37,867 nucleotides of DNA from Spirochaetae bacterium HGW-Spirochaetae-1 (GTDB lineage: Bacteria > Spirochaetota > UBA4802 > UBA5550): the NCBI GenBank assembly GCA_002839375.1, contig PGXY01000004.1, positions 341,817 to 379,683 of the forward strand, in the 5' to 3' direction. Made by a program: the position numbers and the translations under genes. This document shows, piece by piece, positions 24,951 through 34,089 of the stretch. The notes under the pieces are model-generated. The model was not told where the DNA came from. It worked only from the letters and a program-made list of their open reading frames with translations, and made no database searches. Position 1 is the first letter of the stretch. Each line of letters begins with the position of its first letter.

Positions 24951-26654
24951 TCACTTCGGGAATCGCTTGTTCCGATAGACGATCCTGCCGCCCGATATGG
25001 TCATGAGAATTTCGATATCCTTGATCTTTTCCGGCTTCACTGCCGTGAGATCATCGGAGAGGATTACCAGATCGGCCACCTTGCCGGCAGTTATGGAACC
25101 CTTTTTATTTTCCATGAATTCGGCATAGGCTGATCCCATGGTATAGCAGTAGAGGGCTTCATACGGAGAGAAACGTTCCCCGGCATTGAGAGGGCCGTGT
25201 TTCCCATCCTTGCTTTTTCTTGTAACCGCATAATAGATGCCCAGAAGGGGGGTAAAATCCACTTCCGCGGGAGCGTCGGAACCGAAGGCGAGAGGCACCC
25301 CCTTTTTAAAAAGGGAGTGGAAGGGATATGCCCTCTGTGCCCGCTTATATCCCAGGAGCTTATTGTCCTTTACTGGATCACACATGGCAAAGGGCTGAAC
25401 ACATGCCACCACACCGAGTTTCCCGATCCTTTCAATATCTTCAGGAGCTACAATCTGGACGTGTTCCATGCGGAAGCGCAATTCTTTTGTCCAGGGATAC
25501 AGGGACTGTGCTTTTTCCACGGCATTGAGAAACTGGCGTACCGCAGCATCGCCGATGGCATGGAAGGTCAGCTGTTTTTTATCCCGGGCGGCCTTCAGGA
25601 CTATCTCGTTCATTTCAGCATCGCTGTAACGGGGACTGCCGAAGTTGCCCGGTTCATCGGCATAGGCCTTGTCAAGGAGCCATGCCGTGCGAGTGGAAAA
25701 GGCGCCATCGGCAAAATATTTTAAAAGACCCGGCCGTATCCATTCATCATCATAGGATACGGCTTTCATGAGTACCTGCGCCATGGACGGTTCGCCTATG
25801 GGCCAGCAGGTGAAGCGGCAGGTGAGGCTGCCGTCGTTCCGGTATTCCGCTAAAAGACGCCCCGTAAGGGGCTCCCAGGTATTGTCCTGGACGGAGGTGA
25901 TCCCCGCCTCGCGGTATTTCTCCAGCATGACATCGATAACCCGGCGGTGGTTTTTGCCGATAAGAAGGTTAGATGTATACTGGGAATATCCCGAGGTTCC
26001 CATGGCCGTGTCCCTGAGGATGCCCGTGGGTTTGCCTTTTTCATCCCTGACGATCTGCCCTCCTTTCGGATCAGGCGTATTCCCGTTGATATCCATTTCT
26101 TCGAGTTGCCGTGAATTCACCCATGCGGCATGGGCCGAGAATTGTATCAGCATGACGGGGTTATGCGGCGCTGCTTTGTCCAGCATGGATTTATGGGGCT
26201 TCGGGCAGGTCGTATAGTCCCAGGAATTTCCCGTTATCAGCTCGCCGGGTTTTTTCCGTGAGGCCTCGAGTTTTATTATATCCCCTATCTCCTCACAGCT
26301 TTTGCCCCAGAGAACCGGCGATTCATAGAAGATTCCGGCGGCAAAGGTATGGGTGTGATTATCGTTAAACCCCGGGATGAGGGTTCGTCCCTTGAGGTCG
26401 ATCCGGTCTGCGTTTGCTGATACGCGGGTTTCCGCCTCCTTCAGTGATCCGGCGAAAAGAATTTTCCCTTTTAAAAGAATAACGGCCTCTGCGGAGGGAT
26501 TGTTTTTGTCGACCGTTAGTATCTTCCCGTTGAAGAGGAGTGTTTCCGGACCCGGTTCGGGCAGCGATATCGATGACGGTATAACGGCGTATACGGCGGC
26601 GGCAAGGACGAGGACGGCTATAAGAAATCCTGTTCTTTTCTTCGTGAGTTTCAT
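24951..26654 (-). CDS. Exported amidohydrolase, YtcJ-like (amidohydrolase family 3)
   Basis: The ATG at 26654 is preferred (AAAGGA upstream); a TTG 21 bases earlier is possible. The 567-residue product has an N-terminal hydrophobic segment (GFLIAVLVLAAAVYA) that is either a signal peptide or an anchor, so it probably acts in the periplasm. The metallohydrolase core follows: TLIPGFNDNHTHTF (metal-binding HTH), FADGAFSTRTAWLLDKAY, FHAIGDAAVRQF, RMEHVQIV and LAFGSDAPAEV, the metal-ligand and catalytic strands of the TIM barrel. Family members hydrolyse amide or related bonds of varied, mostly unknown substrates. It follows directly after the STAS-like gene on the same strand. Confidence 0.9.
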   Translation of the reverse strand: MKLTKKRTGFLIAVLVLAAAVYAVIPSSISLPEPGPETLLFNGKILTVDKNNPSAEAVILLKGKILFAGSLKEAETRVSANADRIDLKGRTLIPGFNDNHTHTFAAGIFYESPVLWGKSCEEIGDIIKLEASRKKPGELITGNSWDYTTCPKPHKSMLDKAAPHNPVMLIQFSAHAAWVNSRQLEEMDINGNTPDPKGGQIVRDEKGKPTGILRDTAMGTSGYSQYTSNLLIGKNHRRVIDVMLEKYREAGITSVQDNTWEPLTGRLLAEYRNDGSLTCRFTCWPIGEPSMAQVLMKAVSYDDEWIRPGLLKYFADGAFSTRTAWLLDKAYADEPGNFGSPRYSDAEMNEIVLKAARDKKQLTFHAIGDAAVRQFLNAVEKAQSLYPWTKELRFRMEHVQIVAPEDIERIGKLGVVACVQPFAMCDPVKDNKLLGYKRAQRAYPFHSLFKKGVPLAFGSDAPAEVDFTPLLGIYYAVTRKSKDGKHGPLNAGERFSPYEALYCYTMGSAYAEFMENKKGSITAGKVADLVILSDDLTAVKPEKIKDIEILMTISGGRIVYRNKRFPK

Positions 26655-26675
26655 GGGAAATATTCCTTTTATCAA

Positions 26676-27047
26676 CTATCTGTTTTTATCGATGAAGACT
26701 ACTGCCTCATCGATAGAGGGGAAAACGGCATAATAGTCGAACAGAACGGGATGACGGACCATGACATCCTGAAGCAGATCTTCCGAGATAACAAGGATCA
26801 TATAATTTTTGGCCTTTTTTACCAGGCCCATTGATTTCATGAGAATTCCCAGGGCAGGATCGGAGACTTCCCTGACTTTAACCACATCAAGAATGAAACC
26901 CTCGTGCTCAGGCTGGGACGGTAGTTCTTTTTCAGATATGGCGAATACCGCATCGGCTTTATCTTTATCGAGTACGGATTCGTTTACGTGAGCAATAAGT
27001 ATTTTTTTATCTTTGAGATAGGTGAACGAAAGGCTTTTTTCAGTCAT
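26676..27047 (-). CDS. STAS-like domain protein
   Basis: The 123-residue product resembles a STAS (anti-anti-sigma factor) fold: an opening strand KKILIAHVN, then GFILDVVKVREVSDPALGILMKSMGLVKKAKN, which lines up with the central strand and helix of SpoIIAA-type proteins. At the position of the phosphorylated Ser (the first Ser of 'DSSG') this protein has Asp63 in SDPALGIL, so regulation by Ser phosphorylation is unlikely or is replaced. The C-terminal part ends FPSIDEAVVFI, a familiar last helix of STAS domains. Its stop lies 21 bases before the amidohydrolase ATG. The partner of the STAS protein is not in the window. The family call is moderate. Confidence 0.65.
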   Translation of the reverse strand: MTEKSLSFTYLKDKKILIAHVNESVLDKDKADAVFAISEKELPSQPEHEGFILDVVKVREVSDPALGILMKSMGLVKKAKNYMILVISEDLLQDVMVRHPVLFDYYAVFPSIDEAVVFIDKNR

Positions 27048-27088
27048 GGGCTGCTCCTGTCTGTAATTATATTCTTACTGTTACGCTT

Positions 27089-27931
27089 TCAATAGATATA
27101 GAAGCCCCGGCCTGTTTTTTCGCCAAGCCAGCCGGCCGATATATATTGGCGGAGAAGGGGACAGGGACGATATTTGGGATCACCGTATCCCCGGTACATC
27201 TCTTCAAGAACGGCCAGGATAACATCAAGTCCTATCATGTCCGCCAGGGCCAGGGGACCCATGGGCTGATGCAGCCCCTGTGTCATTACCTTGTCGATTG
27301 TCTCAGCCGGCGCCGCACCTTCATAGAGGAGCTGAATTGATTCATTGATCATGGGCATGAGCATGCGGTTTACCAGGAATCCGGGGAAGTCCCGGGCCTC
27401 CACGTGTTTTTTCCCCAGCTTTTTCACTGCCTGCCGGGTCATCTCAAAGGTTTCCCTCGTGGTGGAGAGACCGCTGATTATCTCCACCAGGTTCATAGTT
27501 CTGGCAGGGATAAGAAAATGTATGCCAATCACCGATTCCGGCCGTTTCGTCGCCGAGGCGATGGCCGTTACGGAAATTGAGGAGGTGTTGGTAGCGAGCA
27601 CCGCATCGGCCTTGCATGTTGCATCGAGTTCCCTGAATACCTGCTTTTTCGTGGCCAGGTCTTCCGATACGCTTTCGATCACAATATCGGCTTTACATAG
27701 ATTCTTCATATGTGGGAAGAATTTAATCCTCGTGGTGATTTCACCGACCCGTTCCTTGGGGACACGGCCCTGCTGGACATAGCGGTTAAAACGGTCCTGG
27801 ATGGTGTTGAAGGCATTGCGGGACTGTGTCTGGTCAATATCATACATGAAGACCTCAAAACCCGCTTCCGCGGCGATGTGGGCGATATCCGTCCCCATGG
27901 TCCCTGTTCCGACTATGCCAAAAATTTTCAT
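27089..27931 (-). CDS. 3-hydroxyacyl-CoA (3-hydroxybutyryl-CoA) dehydrogenase
   Basis: The ATG at 27931 has GAGGA 6 bases upstream and is preferred over an in-frame TTG or GTG further out. The 280-residue length is that of hbd-type enzymes. The NAD-binding loop is GIVGTGTMGTDIAH (Gly-rich GxGxxG), followed by MYDIDQTQSR. Catalytic residues are present: the His and Glu of IHFLIPARTMNLVEII (12 apart), Ser in NTSSISVT and the Asn of PGFLVNRML. The usual 'FNP' after the catalytic His is here 'LIP'. It interconverts 3-hydroxyacyl-CoA and 3-oxoacyl-CoA, for example in butyrate or fatty-acid pathways. No other beta-oxidation gene is nearby. Confidence 0.93.
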   Translation of the reverse strand: MKIFGIVGTGTMGTDIAHIAAEAGFEVFMYDIDQTQSRNAFNTIQDRFNRYVQQGRVPKERVGEITTRIKFFPHMKNLCKADIVIESVSEDLATKKQVFRELDATCKADAVLATNTSSISVTAIASATKRPESVIGIHFLIPARTMNLVEIISGLSTTRETFEMTRQAVKKLGKKHVEARDFPGFLVNRMLMPMINESIQLLYEGAAPAETIDKVMTQGLHQPMGPLALADMIGLDVILAVLEEMYRGYGDPKYRPCPLLRQYISAGWLGEKTGRGFYIY

Positions 27932-28066
27932 TTTATTCCTCGCCCCCCCCGTGATGTAGCGGATACTATGAAACGACAAAAATAATAAAGCAAGAAAAAA
28001 ACAGGGGGATTTAACAGTAAGGGTGGAAGTTAAGTGGACAATGGTGGAAATGGCGAACTTGTTAAT

Positions 28067-28318
28067 TTAATTTTCAGATGGATCATCTTCACGCCGTCGG
28101 TTATTTCTTCTATCCTTTTTCCGTCGTTCTTCAAAATACTCGAGGTTGGCAAAGGCGTCATTTACGCGCCGTTCGTAATTTGATTGTCTTCTTTCGGTAT
28201 TGCGGCGCTCCTGGAGCGGGTTATTTTGATTCTTGTTCCTGGTGACTATGACAAAGGATAGGAAAAGAATAACCACTATAACAACAGAGGCGATCAACAT
28301 ATAGAAATGCTGCTCCAT
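28067..28318 (-). CDS. Small membrane-anchored Arg-rich protein
   Basis: The ATG at 28318 lies 9 bases after GGAGG. The 83-residue product starts with one membrane helix (MLIASVVIVVILFLSFVIV, about residues 7-25) and continues with a highly charged tail, RRNTERRQSNYERR and EERRKKDRRNNRRRED. By the positive-inside rule the tail faces the cytoplasm. The tail has repeated 'ERR' units and could bind acidic proteins, RNA or anionic lipids. I do not recognise a family. It is monocistronic or read from the gap to its right, which holds no other gene over about 217 bases. Confidence 0.65.
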   Translation of the reverse strand: MEQHFYMLIASVVIVVILFLSFVIVTRNKNQNNPLQERRNTERRQSNYERRVNDAFANLEYFEERRKKDRRNNRRREDDPSEN

Positions 28319-28544
28319 GTAAAGCAACCTCCACGCGGAAATAATAAACAGCCAATCTCTAAAAGAATAATAAATTTTGTACTAAATGTCAATGTCAAAA
28401 ATTACACTCAATCCAAAAGCGGGTTTTAATGTATGTAATACACTGTATTGATGTATAAAAATGCGCAATACATGCAATTATAGGAATGCAAATGACTGAA
28501 AGAATTTCAAAGCGGGCTGGTTGGATAGGGTTTTCCGGTATAAT

Positions 28545-28748
28545 TTATTCTTCTGTATAAAAATCAACAAATCTCTCGGCGATAACAAGTATTTCATCAT
28601 AGGAGAAATTGGAGTTTTTGTTTTTTACTTCGTTTATGAATATGTGCACCTGGTCCATGTAGCCGGCCTCTTTTAGTTTTGCTATGGTGAGGCCGATGAG
28701 ATGGGACGATTGTATGATGTCGGGCAGTTTACATTTTGGTTTTTTCAT
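28545..28748 (-). CDS. Small hypothetical protein
   Basis: This 67-residue frame (MKKPKCKLPDIIQSSHLIGL...) has a plausible composition with two helical segments (IGLTIAKLKEAGYMDQVHIFI and SYDEILVIAERFVDFYTEE). A weak GTGAAG lies upstream. It sits 77 bases after the TPR gene on the same strand, so it may be the last gene of that operon. No family is recognised. The charge pattern and the lack of low-complexity sequence favour a real gene over chance. Confidence 0.5.
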   Translation of the reverse strand: MKKPKCKLPDIIQSSHLIGLTIAKLKEAGYMDQVHIFINEVKNKNSNFSYDEILVIAERFVDFYTEE

Positions 28749-28825
28749 AGTTAGACTTCACGTTCTTATTAGATTTACCGTATAATCAACGGGCATTAAT
28801 TGCAAGTCAAATTACACAAGACCTG

Positions 28826-29659
28826 TTAATTTAAGAGCCTTTTCCTGGCCTCAAAAAGATAGTCCAGGGCTGCATCCGTTTCACCCTTGAAAAGATGGCA
28901 CAGGCTGAGACTGATAAGACTGCTGCTGTCATGCTCCGCCTTTTCATGGAGAATGTCGATCTTTTCCTCAATGGTGCCGAAACGGTCCGTCAGTACTTCT
29001 ACGGGGACTGATTTAATAAAATCATTATAAAGGCGGCAGCCATCGGTGACCCGGCTGATGTTTTTTATCTCTGCTGCGGATTCAACCATTCTGCCGGCAC
29101 GGAACAGAATGGTTGATTTGAATTCGCGGATCTTGAAATTATTCTGATTCAACTCAATGAGCCTGTCCACCAGTTCCAGGGATTTGTCAAAGTTGCTTTG
29201 ATTGAAATAGATTATTGAGAGCGCCGTAAGGGCGACGCGGTTTCCCGGCCACATGGAAAGTACTTTCTGAAAATTTTCTTCCGCGGCCCTTATATTATTC
29301 ATGCGGCTGTAGCAAAGGCCTATTACCAGTGTTGAAAGGGAAAACCTGCCGTTGATTTTCCTGGACCGCTCCAGGTTTATAACGGACTTTTTATAATCAC
29401 CGGTCTTGTAATAGATGCTGCCGATATTGAAAAATATAAGATAATCACTTCCCAGCTTCAGGGCAGACTCATAACATTTAAGTGCTTCCGGGTATTTCCC
29501 CAGTAGAGAATAGACATATCCCAGACTCAGGTGCGCTTCACGATGATGGGTGTTTTCCGCAATTATGGATTTATATTCACTGACGGCTGTCATGTAATCG
29601 CCGCCCTTTTCCAGTTTCTGTGCGTGAACCATTCGTTCTGTCAGAGCTGAATCTATCAT
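28826..29659 (-). CDS. Tetratricopeptide-repeat protein, cytoplasmic
   Basis: The ATG at 29659 (GGAG 9 bases upstream) is preferred; an ATG at 29674 would add five residues. The 277-residue product has no signal peptide. TPR units cover about residues 15-195: AHLSLGYVYSLLGKYPEALKCYESAL, LIFFNIGSIYYKTGDYKKSV, VALTALSIIYFNQSNFDKSLEL, each with the usual 34-residue helix pair and Gly/Ala at positions 8 and 20. The C-terminal 80 residues are helical but not TPR. TPR proteins are scaffolds. It follows the diguanylate cyclase gene after 46 bases, so a role as protein partner in c-di-GMP signalling is possible. Confidence 0.85.
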   Translation of the reverse strand: MIDSALTERMVHAQKLEKGGDYMTAVSEYKSIIAENTHHREAHLSLGYVYSLLGKYPEALKCYESALKLGSDYLIFFNIGSIYYKTGDYKKSVINLERSRKINGRFSLSTLVIGLCYSRMNNIRAAEENFQKVLSMWPGNRVALTALSIIYFNQSNFDKSLELVDRLIELNQNNFKIREFKSTILFRAGRMVESAAEIKNISRVTDGCRLYNDFIKSVPVEVLTDRFGTIEEKIDILHEKAEHDSSSLISLSLCHLFKGETDAALDYLFEARKRLLN

Positions 29660-29705
29660 CCTTTTTTTCTCCATATTTTTTCAATGTTCTGCGCCGCTTT
29701 ATTTT

Positions 29706-30794
29706 TCAGCCTTTATGGGCAACGACCTTGTTCCTGCCCGATTCCTTTGCCTTGTACATGGCGGAATCGGCGCGGCCGATAAGGTCTTTTTTATCAAAAT
29801 CAATTTCGGGATTATACATGGCCACACCGAGGCTGATAGTGACATGCAGGGGTGTGTCCTGTCCGGGGAATTCATGCTCCTCGATAACCTGTCGGAGGCG
29901 CTTTGCGATATTGATCCCTGCCGTCAGATCTGTTTCCGGCAGTATAATGGCGAACTCCTCTCCCCCGTAGCGCGCGGGTATGTCGATACTTCGTGTGTTG
30001 TTCCTGAAGAGCCGTGCCGCCTCTTTGAGGACGATATCACCCTGTTGATGTCCGTAGGTGTCATTGAATTTTTTAAAATGATCGATATCGGACATGATGA
30101 TGGTAAGGGGAGTCTTCCCCCTGTTGGAACGTTTGATTTCCTCGACGAGCCGTTCCTGGAAATAGTGATGTATGAAGAGACGGGTCATCCGGTCCAGAGT
30201 CGCCATCCGGTAGAGACGTGAATTCTCCACGGCAATGGCCGCAAATTTTGCCAGATCCTGAAGAAATTCAATTTCACTATACGTTATTGATTCGCCCGTG
30301 AGTTTGCTGCCGAGAATGATCAATCCATTGAGAGAGTTTTTTGATTTCATAGGTACAATCAGATTGGGCTGCAGCATGGAGAGTTCATTGAGATCACCGG
30401 TTAGGTCACTGTTCTGCATGAGTTCATCGAAAAGAGAGGGAAAGGGATTTTCAGACAGAGCCTTGAGGAGAGGGGAATCGCTTTTCAGAATTATACGATC
30501 TCTGTTGAATTCCTCATCGTAACCCTTGGCCATATGTATATAGTAGTTGTCCACGTCGATGTCCACCTGGAGGAGAATGACCACTTTATCAAGAAACAAC
30601 TGACCAATGCAGCTGTAAAGGATTGATTCCACCAGGCTCTCAAAGTCCAGGTTGGAGGAAAGGCTGATTCCCAGGTTGATCAGGTTTTTAAGGTCATAAA
30701 TCTTCCGCTCATGCTCCTGTACTTTCCGTTCATACATGGACATGTTCCCGGCAGCGAAGGAATTATTTTTTTCATCAAAATCTTTCTCTGGCAT
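29706..30794 (-). CDS. GAF-GGDEF diguanylate cyclase
   Basis: The 362-residue product has a GAF-like sensor domain (about residues 38-200, FESLVESILYSCIGQLFLDK ... KSKNSLNGLIILGSKL) and a GGDEF domain (about 205-360). The catalytic motif is GGEEF at 277-281, the metal-binding Asp lies in SDIDHFKKFNDTYGH, and the inhibitory I-site RxxD is intact at Arg268-Asp271 (RSID), five residues before GGEEF. It should therefore make c-di-GMP from GTP and be feedback-inhibited. No membrane segment is seen, so it is cytoplasmic. The GAF ligand is unknown. It lies just upstream of the TPR gene on the same strand. Confidence 0.93.
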   Translation of the reverse strand: MPEKDFDEKNNSFAAGNMSMYERKVQEHERKIYDLKNLINLGISLSSNLDFESLVESILYSCIGQLFLDKVVILLQVDIDVDNYYIHMAKGYDEEFNRDRIILKSDSPLLKALSENPFPSLFDELMQNSDLTGDLNELSMLQPNLIVPMKSKNSLNGLIILGSKLTGESITYSEIEFLQDLAKFAAIAVENSRLYRMATLDRMTRLFIHHYFQERLVEEIKRSNRGKTPLTIIMSDIDHFKKFNDTYGHQQGDIVLKEAARLFRNNTRSIDIPARYGGEEFAIILPETDLTAGINIAKRLRQVIEEHEFPGQDTPLHVTISLGVAMYNPEIDFDKKDLIGRADSAMYKAKESGRNKVVAHKG

Positions 30795-31300
30795 AAGATG
30801 TACTATTCCCTTTCAGGTAATATCGGACATAATCAAAAAAAATTATACCAATATTACAGCTAATTGAATAATGCCGTAATAATAGGCTGTTTATGCATCA
30901 TTAAGGTCTTATCCGGACATGTACCTCCTATGGTAACAGACATTATATGTCACGGCACGCCTTTTTTTAATAGAAATGAATTTTAATCAGCGGAAAATAA
31001 TCATTATCAATGGTGAGCGACAACTCACTATTTTGCATAAAATAATAATGTAAAGAGCTTGCAAAAAATGGCGGTCCATGATAATACAAGGGGGAAAATA
31101 ATAAAAACCAACGGCGAAAAAAATCTTTACACAGAATATCCGGTAATTACATTAGTTCACGATTTTAAATACCTGCTGGGCAGTTTCACGAAAATTATAT
31201 CTTTTCAGGATCAAGAATATATTTTTATGAGAAGCCCGCTGATCTCTGTTATCTTCTTAAAAAACAGAAAATAAATTTTATCAATAGAGGAGTAACGCAC
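30795..31300. other. Divergent intergenic region between diguanylate cyclase and ppdK
   Basis: This AT-rich stretch of 506 bases separates two divergent genes. A 71-codon frame at 31059-31274 starts with a TTG, lacks a good ribosome site and looks like chance. The region holds small palindromes (GACAT-TAT-ATGTC at 30939-30951 and GTGAG/CTCAC at 31013-31028) and a Fur-like core at 30997-31008. TTGCAA (31059) and GATAAT (31080) are possible promoter boxes, but they are 15 bases apart, which is short. I cannot define the ppdK promoter with confidence. Confidence 0.5.
30997..31008. promoter_or_regulatory. Possible Fur-like box
   Basis: ATAATCATTATC contains a perfect ATAAT-C-ATTAT palindrome and matches the second half of the E. 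coli 19-bp Fur consensus. The first 7 bases of the consensus are not matched. AT-rich intergenic DNA can give such a match by chance, so this is a weak call. Confidence 0.2.
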
Positions 31301-34012
31301 ATGGCAAAACGAGTTTATGTATTTGGCGGCGGCAAGTCCGAGGGAAAAGCCGATATGAAAAATCTCCTTGGCGGAAAAGGGGCCAACCTTGCCGAGATGT
31401 CCAATCTGGGTATACCTGTTCCTGCCGGTTTTACCATCACCACCGAGGTTTGCACTGAATATTATGATAATAACAAGCAGTATTCCGCAGGACTGAAGAC
31501 AGAAGTTGAAACTGCGTTGAAAGAAGTCGAAAAGATCATGGGCGCAAAATTCAATGATCCAGAGAATCCTCTCCTCCTTTCGGTCCGATCGGGAGCGCGC
31601 GTTTCAATGCCCGGCATGATGGACACGGTTCTGAACCTGGGACTCAATGATGAAACGGTGCAGGGCATTATCAGAAAATCCGGCAATGAGCGTTTCGGAT
31701 GGGACTCCTACCGGCGTTTTGTACAGATGTACGGCGATGTTGTCATGGATATGAAACCGGAGAACAAGGAAGATATCGACCCCTTCGAGGAAATCATGGA
31801 TCACCTCAAAGAAGAGAAGGGAGTAAAACAGGATCTGGAGCTTACCGTTGATGATCTGAAGGAACTGGTGAAACGCTTCAAGGCCATGATCAAAAAACGT
31901 CTCGGCGTTGATTTCCCCACGGACCCGTGGGAGCAGCTCTGGGGCGCCATTGGAGCCGTTTTCGGTTCCTGGCACAATGACCGAGCCGTTCTTTATAGAA
32001 AAATGAGCGGCTATGATGACAGCTGGGGAACGGCAGTCAATGTTCAGGCCATGGTTTTTGGCAACATGGGTGAAGACTGCGCCACGGGTGTTGCCTTCAC
32101 ACGCGACCCGGCCAATGGAGATAACCGTTTCTATGGAGAATATCTTATCAATGCCCAGGGCGAGGACGTTGTGGCGGGCATCAGGACTCCGCAGCAGGTA
32201 ACCGTGGTCGGTTCCCAGTTATGGGCCAAGGATAATGGAGTGTCCGATTCCGACCGCAAGAACAAATACCCCTCACTTGAGGAGACCATGCCGACAGTAT
32301 ACAAAACCCTGGTGGATGTGTATACCAAACTGGAAAAGCATTATAAGGATATGCAGGATATTGAATTCACGATCCAAAACGAGAAACTCTGGATGCTTCA
32401 GACCCGGAACGGCAAACGGACTGCGGCAGCCGCGGTAAACATCGCCGTTGACATGGTGAATGAGGGCCTCATAGACAAGAAGACGGCTCTTCTCAGGATC
32501 AGCCCCGATTCCCTTGACCAGCTCCTTCATCCCACCTTTGATCCCGCGGCGCAAAGGAAGGTTATCGCCAGGGGACTGCCGGCTTCTCCCGGAGCGGGGA
32601 CAGGCAAGGTGGTGTTCCATGCCGATGACGCCGATGAGATGAATAAGAAAGGAGAAAAGGTAATCCTGGTAAGGATTGAAACATCCCCCGAGGACCTGAA
32701 GGGCATGAGCGCAGCACAGGGAATTCTGACCCAGCGCGGCGGTCAGACCTCACACGCTGCTGTTGTTGCGCGCGGTATGGGCAAATGCTGCGTATCGGGC
32801 TGCGGCTCCCTGGATATCAGTTACAGTAAAAAGGAGATCCGTGTCGGCGGAAATGTTATCAAAGAAGGAGAATATATCTCCATAGACGGAACAACGGGTG
32901 ATGTGATGATGGGCGAGGTTCCCACGATTGACGCGGAGCTTTCCGGCAATTTCGGTATCATCATGCAGTGGTCCGATGAAATGAAGCGTCTTGCTATCAG
33001 GACAAACGCCGATACTCCCCATGACGCACAGGTTGCCCGCAATTTCGGCGCCCAGGGTATAGGCCTCTGCCGCACCGAACATATGTTTTTCGAGGGAGAT
33101 CGCATCAAAGCGGTCCGCGAGATGATTCTTGCCGATGACCTGAAGGGCAGGAAGAAGGCGCTGGAGAAACTGCTCCCCATACAGCGCGGCGATTTTTACG
33201 GCATCCTGAAGGCCATGGAGGGATTCGGCGTGACCATTCGTCTCCTCGATCCCCCTCTTCATGAATTCGTTCCCCATGAAGAGGCACAGCAGAAGGAAAT
33301 GGCCAAAGAGATGGGCATATCGGCTGAAGCGGTAAAAGCCAAGGTGGAAGCACTTCACGAATTCAATCCCATGCTGGGACACCGCGGCTGCCGTCTCGGA
33401 ATCACCTATCCGGAAATTACCGAAATGCAGGCACGTGCAATATTTGAAGCGGCATGCCAGCTTAAATCCGAGGGTGTGAATGTGAAACCCGAGGTAATGG
33501 TGCCGCTTGTTGGTGCCGTGAAGGAACTTTCCCTGCAGAAGGAAATAATCGTTCAGACGGCAGAAAAGGTCATGGCAGAGAAGGGCATCAAGGTCGATTA
33601 CATGGTGGGAACCATGATCGAGATTCCCAGGGCCGCTCTTACCGCCGATGAGATCGCAAAAGAAGCACAATTCTTCTCATTCGGCACCAATGACCTTACC
33701 CAGATGACCTTCGGCTACAGCCGCGACGACTCCGGAACGTTTCTCCCGGAATATGTCGATAAGAAAATACTTGCCGCCGATCCCTTCCGTGTTCTGGACC
33801 AGGAAGGTGTGGGGCAGCTGGTGAAAATGGGTGTTGAAAAGGGACGCAGTGTAAAGAAAGACCTGAAGGTCGGCATTTGCGGTGAACACGGCGGTGAGCC
33901 CAGTTCCATAGAGTTCTGCCACAAGGTAGGGCTTGATTATGTGAGCTGTTCACCCTTCAGGGTTCCCATTGCCCGTCTGGCTGCGGCACAGGCTGCAATT
34001 AAAAATGGATAG
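31301..34012 (+). CDS. ppdK: Pyruvate phosphate dikinase
   Basis: The 903-residue product starts at an ATG with GAGGAG 9 bases upstream. It has the usual three domains. The N-terminal ATP-grasp domain (about 1-350) carries [21 protein letters not shown] and [20 protein letters not shown]. The swivelling phosphohistidine domain has [15 protein letters not shown] with His485. The C-terminal PEP/pyruvate barrel has [19 protein letters not shown] and catalytic Cys860 in [10 protein letters not shown]. The enzyme interconverts pyruvate, ATP and phosphate with PEP, AMP and pyrophosphate, and in anaerobes often runs glycolytically. It appears monocistronic, with a strong terminator 18 bases after the stop. 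Confidence 0.97.
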   Translation: MAKRVYVFGGGKSEGKADMKNLLGGKGANLAEMSNLGIPVPAGFTITTEVCTEYYDNNKQYSAGLKTEVETALKEVEKIMGAKFNDPENPLLLSVRSGARVSMPGMMDTVLNLGLNDETVQGIIRKSGNERFGWDSYRRFVQMYGDVVMDMKPENKEDIDPFEEIMDHLKEEKGVKQDLELTVDDLKELVKRFKAMIKKRLGVDFPTDPWEQLWGAIGAVFGSWHNDRAVLYRKMSGYDDSWGTAVNVQAMVFGNMGEDCATGVAFTRDPANGDNRFYGEYLINAQGEDVVAGIRTPQQVTVVGSQLWAKDNGVSDSDRKNKYPSLEETMPTVYKTLVDVYTKLEKHYKDMQDIEFTIQNEKLWMLQTRNGKRTAAAAVNIAVDMVNEGLIDKKTALLRISPDSLDQLLHPTFDPAAQRKVIARGLPASPGAGTGKVVFHADDADEMNKKGEKVILVRIETSPEDLKGMSAAQGILTQRGGQTSHAAVVARGMGKCCVSGCGSLDISYSKKEIRVGGNVIKEGEYISIDGTTGDVMMGEVPTIDAELSGNFGIIMQWSDEMKRLAIRTNADTPHDAQVARNFGAQGIGLCRTEHMFFEGDRIKAVREMILADDLKGRKKALEKLLPIQRGDFYGILKAMEGFGVTIRLLDPPLHEFVPHEEAQQKEMAKEMGISAEAVKAKVEALHEFNPMLGHRGCRLGITYPEITEMQARAIFEAACQLKSEGVNVKPEVMVPLVGAVKELSLQKEIIVQTAEKVMAEKGIKVDYMVGTMIEIPRAALTADEIAKEAQFFSFGTNDLTQMTFGYSRDDSGTFLPEYVDKKILAADPFRVLDQEGVGQLVKMGVEKGRSVKKDLKVGICGEHGGEPSSIEFCHKVGLDYVSCSPFRVPIARLAAAQAAIKNG

Positions 34013-34029
34013 TAACAGCTGATATACGG

Positions 34030-34060
34030 CAAAGGCGAAGATGAATATCTTCGCCTTTGT
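34030..34060 (+). terminator. Rho-independent-like terminator after ppdK
   Basis: A perfect 13-bp stem, CAAAGGCGAAGAT (34030-34042) with ATCTTCGCCTTTG (34047-34059), closes on a GAAT loop. The following TATTTAATTAA is T-rich but has no long T-run. The stem is strong and placed just after the ppdK stop, so termination is likely. Confidence 0.8.
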
Positions 34061-34089
34061 ATTTAATTAATATAATGCAGGGGACAATG

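Noticed and set aside
30950-30970. Sigma-54-like promoter (GGCACG near a T-run)
   Set aside because: The GG element is present but the required GC at the -12 position is missing; only T residues follow.
31059-31274. 71-codon plus-strand frame upstream of ppdK
   Set aside because: TTG start, poor ribosome site, atypical composition, and ends well before the strong ppdK ribosome site. Probably chance.
32750-33670. Long open frame antisense to ppdK
   Set aside because: Mirror of the highly conserved dikinase gene; Cys/His-rich appearance comes from reversed Gly/Ala/Met codons.
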